Of a stretch of DNA of 64,000 nt, positions 22,132 through 32,983 are shown one piece after another (the stretch's first letter is position 1; the number at the start of each line of letters is the position of its first letter). The notes beneath the pieces were generated by a model. That model was not told where the DNA came from and ran no database searches. It saw only the letters and a program-made list of their open reading frames with translations. A program made the position numbers and the translations under genes. The DNA is from Prorocentrum cordatum. Taxonomy: Eukaryota; Sar; Dinophyceae; Prorocentrales; Prorocentraceae. Location: contig CAUYUJ010011270.1 in assembly GCA_963575745.1 (NCBI GenBank), positions 1 through 64,000 of the forward strand, in the 5' to 3' direction.

Positions 22132-22950
22132 GAGCCTGTCGAGTTCTCCCCAGATGGCCTACCAGCTCTCGATGGGTGGGCCCAGAGATTTTGCAAGACC
22201 CCAACGGCACCAAGAAATTCTAACTACCCTAAGGGCCTCAAGAGGAGATCCCAGAAATTCTATCTCCCCACAGGGCCTCAAGAGAGATTGCCAGAAATTC
22301 CTCGCCCCTCAGGGCGTCAAGAGGAGATCCCAATCTTCAACGCACTCATTTTTTGAGTCCTAGTAGATCCAGAACCCCATAAATCTGTTATGCTTTCGAG
22401 ATTCGCTGCCAGGCCGAAGGTTTCGACTGACTGCGCTAGCCGATAGAACAGAGAACAGCTACAGCGCGCCCCCCCCCCCCCCCGCCCTCGCGGCGGACAG
22501 CGTCGGATAATTCATGTAGTCGGGGGGGGGGGGGGGGCCCTGGGGGGCCCTGGAGCCATGGGGCGTTGATCCGATCGGCATAAGCCCGACACTTGCGCAA
22601 ACGTCCAGCGGTGCCAGTGTGGGGGGGGGGGGGGGGGGGGGCGCGCTGCGGGGCGGGGGATGAGACGGCGCGCATGCTGCAGCCCGCGCGGCCTCGCATG
22701 GAGCGCGCGCGTGGCATCGGGCCGACGGACCGTGGGAAGCAGCCGCGGGGGCGGCGTCCTGCAGGGCACAGAATGCAGATGAGGCCTAAGGATTAAGGGC
22801 GAGTCGGGTCGGGTCGTCGTCGCGTCGTCGTCGTCGTCACGGTCGTCGTCACGGTCGTCAAAATCTCTGATCATATCGCCTCGCCCCCATCTCCCCCCAC
22901 CCCTCCTCCCCCCATTTACTCCAACGCGCGGCGCGTGGCGGGCCCTCACC
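22132..22950. other. intergenic with dispersed repeat and long C/G homopolymers
   Basis: Positions 22,195-22,405 carry a dispersed repeat also found at 31,125-31,305. After it come a C-run near 22,471-22,484, a G-run near 22,523-22,538 and a G-run of about 20 near 22,621-22,640. A CGTC-rich stretch lies at 22,810-22,860. No coding sequence is supported. Confidence 0.6.
22195..22405. repeat. dispersed repeat copy 1 (CCTCAAGAGGAGATCCC family)
   Basis: The block running from CTAACTACCCTAAGGGCC through GGGCGTCAAGAGGAGATCCC to CCCCATAAATCTGTTATG matches 31,125-31,305 closely, with scattered substitutions. Inside each copy GATCCCAGAAATTCTATCTC-like sub-blocks repeat two or three times. Origin unknown. 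Confidence 0.75.
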
Positions 22951-22953
22951 ACG

Positions 22954-23832
22954 CTAGCAGCCCGCAAAATCGCGGTTAGTTTTGGGGTGGTGGCCGACGC
23001 GCATGTGAAGAAGGTTGCGCCTGCCATAGTGATCACTGCGGATCCCTGAACAGGGCGCGCAGAGCTTCCTGGAACATACACGCTCAGAGAAGCCGCCGCA
23101 TACGGTGCAGATGTCAACGCTGCGATAGCGGGCCATCACGTGGCTGCTGTGGTACCCGAGCGCGCCAGCCGCGAGGGGCAAGATCCGGCGGAAGTGCGGT
23201 GCGATCCACGGCGCAGTGGCTGGCCAGCCGAATTCGTTGGCCTCAGACCCCTCGGGCACCTCCAAGGCTTGCCCCGCTGGTGCCGGTGGAGGCAGCCCAG
23301 GCCGCCCAGGCTGCACAGCGACAGGAGGAGGCTGCCCAGCGGCAGCGACAGGAAGTGCTGGGGGTGGGAGTGGGAGCGCGGCCCCTGCGCCACCCGGAGC
23401 TGCAGCGGCGCCCACAGGGCCTGCGGCCGCAGCGACACCACCACCAGCAGCTGGCACATGAACCGCATGCTGGAACACGGCGGCGGCCCCTGGGGCGCGC
23501 TGGTCGTCGCCGCCGCCGCCCGCCACGACTCCATCTCCATTGTTGATGGTCACACCGCCCACCACGACTCCATCTCCATTGATGGTCACACGATGCTGGA
23601 GCTGGATGTGAATCGTCGTCGACGGCCCAGATGCTGCCATCGCGGCCATCGCGGCGAGCGTCGACGCCGCGTCGACGCCTGAGTCCGAGGCGGGGGGGGG
23701 TCGCCTGCTCAGGCTGAGGAGGAGTACAGCCGAAACACTGGACCTTCGCACTGCAGACGGCTGAGGCTGAGGGAGCGACGCCGACGGACGGCGACGACGA
23801 CGACGGGTCACGGGCCATGGGCCACCGGCCAC
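22954..23832 (-). CDS. Ala/Pro-rich protein with retroelement-type Cys tail
   Basis: A 292-residue frame. The first 200 residues are Ala/Gly/Pro-rich low complexity and may not be coding as such. The last 60 carry ICTVCGGFSERVCSRKLCAPC, then GRRNLLHMRVGHHPKT. This C-x2-C-G...L-x-x-C...G-R-x-x-L...G-x-H-P pattern is like the C-terminal Cys motif of the LINE at 8.4-14.4 kb and of similar dinoflagellate retroelement proteins as I know them. Most likely this is a 3-prime fragment of such an element. No RNase H or RT lies directly upstream; satellite begins at 23,950. Confidence 0.4.
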   Translation of the reverse strand: MAGGPWPVTRRRRRRPSASLPQPQPSAVRRSSVSAVLLLSLSRRPPPASDSGVDAASTLAAMAAMAASGPSTTIHIQLQHRVTINGDGVVVGGVTINNGDGVVAGGGGDDQRAPGAAAVFQHAVHVPAAGGGVAAAAGPVGAAAAPGGAGAALPLPPPALPVAAAGQPPPVAVQPGRPGLPPPAPAGQALEVPEGSEANEFGWPATAPWIAPHFRRILPLAAGALGYHSSHVMARYRSVDICTVCGGFSERVCSRKLCAPCSGIRSDHYGRRNLLHMRVGHHPKTNRDFAGC

Positions 23833-23954
23833 GGGGGAGACCGTCGGACCGTCAGGGGCGCCGCACGATGACTCATCTGCGAGGGCCCTCCGTCGGGAGG
23901 CCCCTCGACCACTCGGCCCTCCCGACGGGGGTCGACAGCCAGGGCCCGAGAATC

Positions 23955-26900
23955 CGATCGTATGTCAGAGCTCCAATGGAGCTCTAACATCGTATGTTAG
24001 ATTATGTTAGAGCTCCCTGGGAGCTCTAACATCGTATGTTAGAGCTCCGTGGGAGCTCTGAGGCGGCGGCGGCGGGTAGGTTAGAGCGACCAGGGAGCTG
24101 TAACATAGCATGTTAGAGCTCCCAGGGAGCTCTAACATGCTATATTAGAGCTCCCATGTTAGAGCTCCCTGGGAGCTCTCCCTGAGGAGCTCGAACATGG
24201 CATGTTAGAGCTCCGTGGGAGCTCAAACATGGCTTGTGGGAGCTCCAACGGAGCTCTAACATAGCATGTTCGAGTATGTTAGAGCTCCCTGGGAGCTCTA
24301 ACATAGCACGTTCGAGTATGTTAGAGCTCCCTGGGAGCTCTAACATGGTATGTTAGAGCTCCGTGGGATCTCTACCATGGCTTGTTAGAGCTCCAACGGA
24401 GCTCTAACATAGCATGCTCGAGTATGTTTAGAGCTGCAAGCTCCGAGAGCTCTAACATAGCATGCTCGAGTATGTTAGAGCTCCCGGGGAGCGCTAACAT
24501 GGTATGTTAGAGCTCCGTGGGAGCTCTAACATGGCATGGTCGAGCTCCAACGGATGTCTAACATAGCATGTTCCAGTATGTTAGAGCTCCCTGGGAGCTC
24601 TAACATGGTATGTTAGAGCTCCGTTGGGAGCTCTAACATGGCTTGTCAGAGCTCCAGCGGAGCTCTAACATAGCATGTTCGAGTATGTTAGAGCTCCCTG
24701 GGAGCTCTAACATAGCATGTACCAATATGTTAGAGCTCCCTGGGAGCTCTAACATGGTATGTTAGAGCTCCCTGGGAGCGCTAACATGGTATGTTAGAGC
24801 TCCAACGGAGCTCTAACATAGCATGTTCGAGTATGTAAGAGCTCCCTGCGAGCTCTAACATGCTATATTAGAGCTCCCATGCTAGAGCTCCCTGGGAGCT
24901 CTAAAATACCGAGCTCCAACGGAGCTTTAACATAGCATGTTAGAGCTCAGTGGGGCCCCCTGGGAACTCTAACATGGCATGTTAGAGCTCCAACGGAGCT
25001 CTAACATAGCATGTTCGAGTATGTTGAAGCTCCAACGGAGCTCTAACATGGTATGTTAGAGCTCCGTGGGAGCTCTAACATGGCATGTTAGAGCTCCAAC
25101 GGAGCTCTAACATAGCATGTTCCAGTATGTAGAGCTCCAACGGAGCTCTAACATTGCATGTTCGAGTATGTTAGAACTCCCAGGGGGCTCTAACATGCTA
25201 TATTAGAGCTCCCATGTTAGAGCTCCCTGGGAGCTCTAAAACACCGAGCTCCAACGGAGCTTTAACATAGCATGTTAGAGCTCAGCGGGAGCTCCCTGGG
25301 AATTCTAACATGGTATATTAGAGCTCCGTGGGAGCTCTAACATGGTATGTTAGAGCTCCAACGGAGCTCTAACATAGCATGTTCCAGTATGTTCGAGCTC
25401 CCTGGGAACTCTAACATGGCATGCTAGAGCTCCGTGGGAGCTCTAACATGGCTTATTAGAGCTCCAACGGAGCTCTAGAATAGCATGTTCGAGTATGCTA
25501 GAGCCCCCTGGGGGCTCTAACATGCTATGTTAGAGCTCCGTGGGAGCTCTAACATGGTATGTTAGAGCTCCAACGGAGCTCTACCATAGCATGTTCCAGT
25601 ATGCTAGAGCTCCCTGGGAGCTCTAACATGGTATGTTAAAGCTCCGTGGAGCTCTAACATGGTATGCTAGAGCTCCAGCGGATCTCTAACATAGCATGTT
25701 CCAGTATGTTAGAGCTCCCTGGGAGCTCTGACATGGTATGTTGGAGCTCCGTGGGAGCTCTAACATGGCTTGTTAGAGCTCCAACGGAGCTCTAACATAG
25801 CATGTTCGAGTATGTAAGAGTTCCCTGGGAACTCGAACATGGTATGTTAGAGCTCCGTAAGAGCTCTAACATGGCATGTTAGAGCTCCAGCGAAGCTCTA
25901 ACATAGCATATTCCAGTATGATAGAGCTCCCTGGGAGCTCTAACATGGTATGTTAGAGCTCCGCAGGAGCTCTAACATGGCTTGTTAGAGCTCCAACGGA
26001 TTTCTAACATATCATGCTCGAGTATGTTAGAGCCCCATGGGAGCTTTAACATGCTATATGAGAGCTCCCATGTTAGAGCTCCTGGGAGCTCTAAACTACC
26101 GGGCTCCAACGGAGCTTTAACATAGGCTAGAGAGCTCAGTGGGGGCTCCCCGGGAGCGCTAACATGGCATGTTCGAGCTCCAACGGAGCTCTAACATAGC
26201 ATGTTCGAGTGTGTTAGAGCCCCCTGGGAGCTCTAACATAACATGTTCCAGTATGTTAGAGCTCCCTGGGAGCTCTAACATGGTACGTTAGAGCTCTGTG
26301 AGCCCCATGGGAGCTCTAACGTGCTATATTAGAGCTCCCATGTTAGAGCTCCATGGGAGCTCTAAAATGCCGAGCCCCAACGGGGCTTTAACATAGCATG
26401 TTAGAGCTCAGCGGGAGCTCACTGGGAGCTCTAACATGGTATGTTAGAGCTCCAACGGAGCTCTAACAGGGCTTGTTAGAGCTCCAACGGAGCTCTAACA
26501 TAGCATGTTCGAGTATGTTAGAGCTCCCTGGGAGCTCTAACATAGCATGTTCCAGAATGTAAAAGCTCCCTGGGAGCTCTAACATGGTATATTAGAGCTC
26601 CGTGGGAGATCTAACATGGAATGTTAGAGCTCCAACGGAGCTCTAACATAGCATGTTCCAATATGTTAAAGCTCCCTGGGAGCTCTAACATGGCATGTTC
26701 GAGCTCCGTGGGAGCTCGAACATGGCTTGTTAGAGCTCCAACGGAGCTCTAACATAGCATGTTCGAGTATGTTAGAGCTCCCTGGAAGCTCTAACATGGC
26801 ATGTTAGAGCTCCGCGGGAGCTCAAACATGGCATGTTGGAGCTCCAACGGAGCTCTAACATAGCATGTTCCAGTATGTTAGAGCTCCCTGGGAGCTCTAA

Positions 26901-28685
26901 CATGGCATGTTAGAGCTCCGTGGGAGCTCTAACATGGCTTGTTAGAGCTCCAACGGAGCTCTAACATAGCATGTTCGAGTATGTTAGAGCTCCCTGGGAG
27001 CTCTAACATGCTATATTAGAGCTCCCATGTTAGAGCTCCCTGGGAGCTCTAAAATACCGAGCTCCAACGGAGCTTTAACATAGCATGTTAGAGCTCAGTG
27101 GGAGCTCCCTGGGAGCTCTAACATGGTATGTTAGAGCTCCAACGGAGCTCTAACATAGCATGTTCGAGTATGTTAGAGCTCCCTGGGAGCTCTAACATGG
27201 TATGTTAGAGCTCCGTGGGAGCTCTAACATGGCATGTTAGAGCTCCAACGGAGCTCTAACATAGCATGTTAGTATGTTAGAGCTCCCTGGGAGCTCTAAC
27301 ATGGTATGTTAGAGCTCCGTGGGAACTCTAACATGGCTCGTTAGAGCCCAACGGAGCTCTAACATAGCATGTTCGGTATGTTAGAGCTCCCAGGGAGCTC
27401 TAACATGCTATATTAAGCTCCCATGTTAGAGCTCCCTGGGAGCTCTAAACTGACGGAGCTTTCGTGGGAGGGATAACAGCTTCGTGGTGGAGCTGGGAGC
27501 TCTAACATAGCAGTATGTTAGAGCTCCCTGGGAGCTCTAGCATGGCATGTTAGAGCTCCGTGGGAGCTCTAACATGCTTGTTAGAGCTCCAACGGAGCTC
27601 TAACATAGCATGTTCGAGTATGTTAGAGCCCTGGGAGCTCTGACATGGCATGTTAGAGCTCCGTGGGAGCTCTGCATGTTCCTGTATGTTAGAGCTCCCT
27701 GGGAGCTCTAACATGGCATGTTAGAGCTCCGTGGGAGCTCTAACATGGCTTGTTAGAGATCCAACGGAGCTCTAACATATCATGTTCGAGTATGTTAGAG
27801 CCCCCATGGGAGCTCTAACATGCTATATCCGAACTCCCATGTCAGAGCTCCCTGGGATCTCTAAAATACCGAGCTCCATCGGAGCTGTACCATAGCATGT
27901 TAGAGCTCAGTGGGAGCTCCCTGGGAGCTCTAACATGGTATGTTAGAGCTCAAACGGAGCTCTAACATAGCATGTGCGAGTATGTTAGAGCCCCCTGGGA
28001 GCTCTAACATGGTATGTTAGAGCTCCGTGGGAGCTCTAACGTGGCATGTTAGAGCTCCAACGGAGCTCTAACGTAGCATGCTCCAGTATGTCAGAACCCC
28101 CTGGGAGCTCTAACATGCGATGTTAGAGAGCTCTAACACGGCTTGTTAGAGCTCCGTGGGAGCTCTAACATAGCATGTTCGAGTATGTTAGAGCTCCCAG
28201 GGAGCTCTAACATGCTATATTAGAGCTCCAATGTTAGAGCTCCCTGGGAGCTCTAAAATACCGAGCTCCAACGGAGCTTTCACATAGCATGTTAGAGCTC
28301 AGTGGGGGCTCCCTGGGAGCTCTAACATGGTATGTTAGAGCTCCGTGGGATCTCTAACATGGCTTGCTAGAGCTCCAACGGAGCTCTAACATAGCATGTT
28401 CGAGTATGTTAGAACCCCCTGGGAGCTCTACGTGGCATGGTAGAGCTCCCGGGGAGTTCTAACATGGTATGTTAGCCTCGAGCTCTAACATAGGATGTTG
28501 TTAGAGATCCCTTGGAGCTCTTCTATCATGGCATGTTAGAGCTCCCATGGAACTCTAACATGCTATGTAAGAGCTCCTTGGGAGCTCTAACGTGTTATGT
28601 TAGATTTCGGTGTGAGGGTTGTGAACTCTAACATGCTATGCTAGAGCTCGATGGGAGCTCTAGCATAGCATGTTAGAGCTCCCAT
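23955..28685. repeat. main GAGCTC hairpin satellite array
   Basis: About 4.7 kb built of the imperfect palindrome TTAGAGCTCC-xx-GGGAGCTCTAA, each a potential hairpin, with ACATGG/TATG or ACATAGCATG spacers. Three loop types alternate (CCTGG, CGTGG, CAACG). Together they form a higher-order unit of about 107 bases (for example the CCTGG loops at 24,591 and 24,698), with a recurring marker GCATGTTCGAGTATG. A second composite unit contains TGCTATATTAGAGCTCCC and AAAATACCGAGCTCC. No ORF or gene interrupts the array. Confidence 0.95.
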
Positions 28686-28701
28686 CGAGCCGTCCCCCCC
28701 G

Positions 28702-28742
<41 letters not shown>

Positions 28743-28770
28743 CCATCGCCCCCCCCCCCCCCCCACACAC
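28686..28770. repeat. GTC microsatellite and C-run at array edge
   Basis: A (GTC)n run followed by about 18 C residues lies just outside a long palindrome (CTCGATGGGAGCTC... to ...GAGCTCCCATCGAG at 28,647-28,690). The same association in reverse orientation is found at 35,500-35,622, so this satellite edge has been copied together with its microsatellite. Confidence 0.8.
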
Positions 28771-29913
28771 GCACACCCACCTACCCACCCCCCTCCTTTT
28801 AAGCGCACATAAGTAAGGAAACATGTCCGAACACGGCCGCACTCTCGCACGCACTGTTGCCCTGTCCTCGACCTCGAGAACGAAGGCCCCCCCCTTGGAA
28901 GGCGGGGGCGCAGGGGTGGAGCCCTGTCTTCGACCACGGTGAAACATGGGGGTGGGGCCCTGTCTTCGACAACGGTGAAACATGAATAGGGCGCGGCCCT
29001 TCCCGCCCTCGCGGGGCGGCCTTGCCCCCTGGGGCGCGGTCGGGGATCGGTGGCGGAGGGGATTCAGGGACTTCTGAATTAGAACTAGAAGGCGGGGGGG
29101 AGGAGGATGATGATGATGATGATGATGAAGCGCCTTGAAAGGTCGGTTCTCCCAAAACACAAACCTGAGAAGCCACCAATACGCCAAATGCGTACGGTAG
29201 AGAAAGAGAGAAGCGGGGGGGGAAGCGGGAGAGGGAAGGGGCAGAATAAAGATGAAGCCCAACCCAAGATTGAAACCCATGATACTGAAAGAAATCATGA
29301 ATGAAAGACTGTCCGATGTCCCCGAATGAAACCCACCACAAGGACCCTCTCGCTTTGAATGAAGATGAGAGCAATGAGAAACGTAATGCAAGGTAATGGA
29401 TAATGCTCAAATTGATCAAAATATCTTTAATGACTTGAGTAACTCGAGTAACTTAAGTAACTCTTGAAGCCAATCTTGAGGGCATGTGTTCCCACGACCT
29501 GAAGTGGTTAAGAAGTGAAGAGAACTTTCATTGAGTCCCATGAAACCCAATATACATAAGTGGCAACCCAGTCGGAAATATGTAGTGAAAGAAAGCCTGA
29601 CATTGAACTGAATGTCCCAAGCACGCAATGATCCCAGAAGATACGGAGGCATACAAAAAATGAACTGTAAAGCCGAGTGAGAGCCCAACCGTGAGAACCC
29701 ACCCCAGGTGAATCAAGGCATATGAAGTAAGATTGAATTCGAACAACTTTGACGCAAGAAGGCTGGGAATGTTTATGGCTTTGTATTTGCCAACCGCCGA
29801 CGTTGAAGAGCATGCAAGGGAGATTGAAGGGGACTGAGAGACCTCCAAAAGCCGCAGGCCCATGCACCGCAGACGCCAAGAGGTTCAGACTGTGGGAGTC
29901 CAAGGAGAAGCCT
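28771..29913. other. AT-richer unique DNA, no recognised gene
   Basis: Composition becomes noticeably less GC-rich from about 29,100. Short direct repeats (GGAGCCCTGTCTTCGACC-like) occur near 28,915-28,980. Minus-strand frames of 60-240 residues cross the region without a recognisable domain. An ATG/GAT run lies near 29,107-29,128. Confidence 0.5.
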
Positions 29914-30159
29914 TCACGGATACTTCCAACGCCACTTTTCCACAAAGAAGTCTCCGTCCCGCCAGTAGTCAGACAGGTACCACACCACTGGGTGGGGCCA
30001 GCCAGATTCGGGGTCGAACCACGTGTCATAGTACTCCGTATACCAGACTTTGGTGTAGACTTTTTCCTCTTCACGGTAGTTCCACATTCCACCTGGGCCG
30101 TGTGTCCACTTGAGACGCTTCCTAGCTGCTAGCTTGGCTGGAAGGCTACGTTTGGCCAT
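29914..30159 (-). CDS. small Trp/Tyr-rich hypothetical protein
   Basis: An 81-codon frame starting at a good ATG (MAKRSLPAKLAARKRLKW) with a basic N-terminus, followed by a region unusually rich in Trp and Tyr (WYTEYYDTWFDPESGWP). The composition is unlike random GC-rich frames in the window, which supports real coding. No family recognised. It could be an exon of a larger gene with 30,232-30,560, which lies just upstream on the same strand. No membrane segment or signal is seen. Confidence 0.3.
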   Translation of the reverse strand: MAKRSLPAKLAARKRLKWTHGPGGMWNYREEEKVYTKVWYTEYYDTWFDPESGWPHPVVWYLSDYWRDGDFFVEKWRWKYP

Positions 30160-30231
30160 CCCCTGAATTGTATATGGATGTTTCCCAGCCGTCTCGGACG
30201 AGAGTTCCCGTCAGGGTTTGAGGCGAAACGG

Positions 30232-30560
30232 CTACTGATTAACAGCCAGTTCTTTCCAAGGGACTCTCCGAACCCTTTCGTCGGGACCCCGAACGTTGAC
30301 ATACAGTCTATTAAAGCCGCTGTCCCGACAAGCTTTGAAGAGCGGGATTTTGCACCAGTCATATGTGAGATGTGGACCACCAAGGTCCGATGGTATAAGA
30401 AACCGAGCAGGCAACTTGACCACCCTTTGGAATAGCAGCGTAGAGCAGTATGAGAGTGCTTCAAGGTCTTGTTTGGACAGGAAGCAGACTTTGCGTTTAG
30501 ACCTGCAAAGCTTCCCCTGAAAGATAACGTAAGGGTCTGACGCCTTGGGAAGTAGCATAC
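30232..30560 (-). CDS. hypothetical coding segment upstream of the small ORF
   Basis: The minus-strand frame reads SDPYVIFQGKLCRSKRKVCF, then SKQDLEALSYCSTLLFQRVV, and ends RRVPWKELAVNQ at a stop at 30,232. Amino-acid use is balanced, unlike shadow frames. SDPYV is reminiscent of the start of C2 domains but nothing else supports that. The upstream limit is uncertain and could be a splice acceptor. Function unknown. Confidence 0.3.
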
Positions 30561-31010
30561 CGAAAGCTTGAGCCCGAGACTGCAGGAGCCGACAGGAGGC
30601 AAGGGACGAGGGAGGGCTCACCCGAGGCAGACAGAGGAAGTCGGGATTGTTGCGAAGCCACGGTGTCCCTAAGATCGCAGAGATCAGGCGGGTCCCAGAT
30701 AGAATCGCACAAGTGACATCTCCTGGTGTCAGCCAATCCCTTAGGCGAGAGGCAAAGAGAGAGGAGAGAACACAATGAGGTCTCGAAACAGACCCAAATG
30801 TAAATTCCGTGGGGTGTCAAAAACCCCCGCTCCATTAGTATTGGAGCCTGTTCTCTGAGGCTGCAATTAGGTAAGATACCCATACCTCTGAGGATTCCGT
30901 AACATTAAATTTGTGCACTTGCATTCCGTAACATTAAATTTGTGCACTTGCATTGAGGAGGAGGAGGAGGAGGAGGAGGAAGGCTTCACCGCCCTCCACG
31001 CACCGCCTAC
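30561..31010. other. unique DNA with a 31-base tandem duplication
   Basis: The sequence CATTCCGTAACATTAAATTT followed by GTGCACTTG is present twice in direct succession at about 30,893-30,953, followed by a GAG run (30,955-30,980). No gene is supported here. Confidence 0.6.
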
Positions 31011-31011
31011 T

Positions 31012-31120
31012 TTCATATGTTAGATCCCCCAGGGAACTCGAACATAATCTAACGACATGTTATGACAGAGCTCCAACGGAGCTCTAACATGTCATGTTAC
31101 AGCTCCCTGGAGCTCTAAAA
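31012..31120. repeat. short patch of GAGCTC hairpin satellite
   Basis: A few degenerate units (GAGCTCCAACGGAGCTCTAACATG and relatives) directly precede the second dispersed-repeat copy. Confidence 0.75.
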
Positions 31121-31124
31121 TCAT

Positions 31125-31305
31125 CTAACCGCCCTAAGGGCCCCAAGAGGAGATCCCAAACATTCTATCTCCCCATAGGGCCCCAAGAGAGATTGCCAGA
31201 AACCCCTCGCCCCTCAGGGCGTCAAGAGGAGATCCCAATCTTCAACGCACTCATTGTTTCAGTCCTACTAGATGCAGAACCATATAAATATGTTATTAGT
31301 TCGAA
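31125..31305. repeat. dispersed repeat copy 2
   Basis: Matches 22,195-22,405 along its length (CCGCCCTAAGGGCCCCAAGAG ... TCAACGCACTCATT ... CCATATAAATATGTTAT). It lies immediately before duplication copy A, so it may mark an insertion junction. Confidence 0.75.
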
Positions 31306-31315
31306 TTCGTTGGCC

Positions 31316-32265
31316 CGCTGCACGGGCGCACCGCGTGACCGCGGCGAAGGAGCCAGCGCGCGAGCCAGGCTGCGCGCCTCCGACATCGGCTACCAGACGC
31401 CCATGCGAGGTCACTTGTCCTGCTGCTGAGCTCACTGGCCCTCCTTCTTGTCCTGCTGCTTGAGCTCCTCCACTTTCTGATCGAGCTCCTCGACTTTCTT
31501 CTGCAGGTCCTGGGGCGCCTGTCCCTGTGCCCGCAGGAGGTCCAGAATATGATCCATCTTCTCGGCCATGTTGTTCTGCGCCATAAGGTTTGGAAAAGCG
31601 TTGGTCAAGAATTGAGCATCGATGTGATAACGGTGGTTAGCCCGTCCTGCTGCTGCTGCTGCGTAAGCTTCTGCTGCCACTGCTGTGCTCCTGCTGTTGC
31701 ATCTCCTGCTGTTGCAGCCCCTGATGGCGCAGCTCTTGGGCTGTTCCAGCTTTTCCAAGTGTTCTCTCCTGCAGCTGTTCCAGATTCTTGCTGATGGCCT
31801 TCGCTTTGCCATTGCCACTTGGGCTTCTTCGACGACCTCCAATCATCCGCTTCATCGTTGTTCCGGTTCGGGGCGTAGCTCGAGTGGAGCACCACAATGT
31901 TCATGATCTTAGAGCACCATGCGGCCTTCTCCTCATCAGGACCCTGTGGACAAGCATTATGCCACCAGAGATGCTTATTCTTTACATTCTTGATGTGGTC
32001 CGCCGAAATCTGGTGCGTCGGGGCTGCTCATTTCTCGCGCGGTAAACAGAACCACCAGGGCCCCTTAGGTTCTCCACTCTTCTTCGGAACGTACTCGCGA
32101 ACTTCTAGCCATGGCGCATCAATGGGTCCAGTGTCAGGGTCCATGATGACGGTTTCTGGACATGGGCCAGGCCTCCCTGCGCTGGCCCCCATTTCTGGCA
32201 TGGCAGTCTGCAGGCGCTGCAAGAAGGAATGCCTTGAGCCGAGGTGCCTGCGCTACAGGAAGGCT
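31316..32265. repeat. 0.95-kb coding duplication, copy A
   Basis: Close to 36,222-37,165 along its whole length, including the run of GGCTACCAGACGCCCATGCG, the coiled-coil coding part and the GGCGCTGCAAGAA end. Copy A lacks the 12-base CTGTTGCAGCGG array that follows copies B and C. Confidence 0.85.
31432..32222 (-). CDS. coiled-coil protein, copy A, frameshifted
   Basis: Two frames carry the product. Upstream (32,222-32,028): MQRLQTAMPEMGASAGRPG, then PCPETVIMDPDTGPIDAPW, then WWFCLP, stopping early. After shifts, the frame at 31,842-31,432 ends with a coiled coil: NNMAEKMDHILDLLRAQGQ, DLQKKVEELDQKVEELKQQ. Copy B (36.3-37.1 kb) retains more of the middle. I do not recognise the family. The WW-x-C-x-x-C fragment suggests a lost zinc site. 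Being duplicated among satellites, it may belong to an unidentified mobile element. Confidence 0.4.
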
Positions 32266-32365
32266 GGGTGATCTGATACATGGAACCAAGAGGGGTCCAG
32301 GAGGCTATTTTGTGGGTTCCCGAGGGGCAGGGCGATTTGAGGGATCCCCCTTCGTTGATCGATTT
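32266..32365. other. short unique spacer
   Basis: About 100 bases between copy A and the next satellite patch; nothing recognised. Confidence 0.5.
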
Positions 32366-32983
32366 CCCTCACATGGTAGAGCTCCCAGGGAGCTCTAACA
32401 TGGCATGTTAGAGCTCCCAGGGAGCTCTAACATGGTAGTTTAGAATAGCTTCAGGGAGCTCGAACAAGCTCTGTTATATCTCCCTGGGAGCTCTAACATA
32501 GGATGTTGGAGCTCCCGTGGACCTCTGACATGCTATGTTAGAGCTCCCGTGGAACTCTACCATGGCATGTTAGATCTCCCATGGAGCTCTAACATGCTAT
32601 GTTAAAGCTCCCACGGAGCTGAAACCTACGAAGTTAGAGCCCACAGGGAGCTCTAACATACTCTAACATGCTAAGTTCGAGCTCCCACGGAGCTCTGACA
32701 TGCGATGTTAGAGCTCCCAGGGGGCTCTAACATAATATAACATGTTATGTTAGAGCTCCGTTGTAGCTCTAACATACGATGTTAGAGCCTCCAGGGAGCT
32801 ATAACATAGCATGTTAGAGCTTCCACGGAGCTCTAACATACGATGTTAGAGCTCCCAGGGAGCTCTAACATGCCATGTTCGAGCTCCCACGGGGCTCTAG
32901 CATACCATGTTAGAGCTCCCAGTGAGTTCTAACATACTCTAACTTGCGATGTTAGAGCTCCCTGGGAGCTCTAACCCGCCCCC
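32366..32983. repeat. GAGCTC hairpin satellite patch
   Basis: Units of TTAGAGCTCCCAGGGAGCTC and variants occur every 30-45 bases, more degenerate than the main array and mostly with CCACGG or CCAGGG loops. Confidence 0.9.

Noticed and set aside
23955-28685. CRISPR-like look of the regularly spaced palindromic repeats
   Set aside because: Spacers are themselves members of the repeat family, not unique; there are no cas genes; the genome is eukaryotic.
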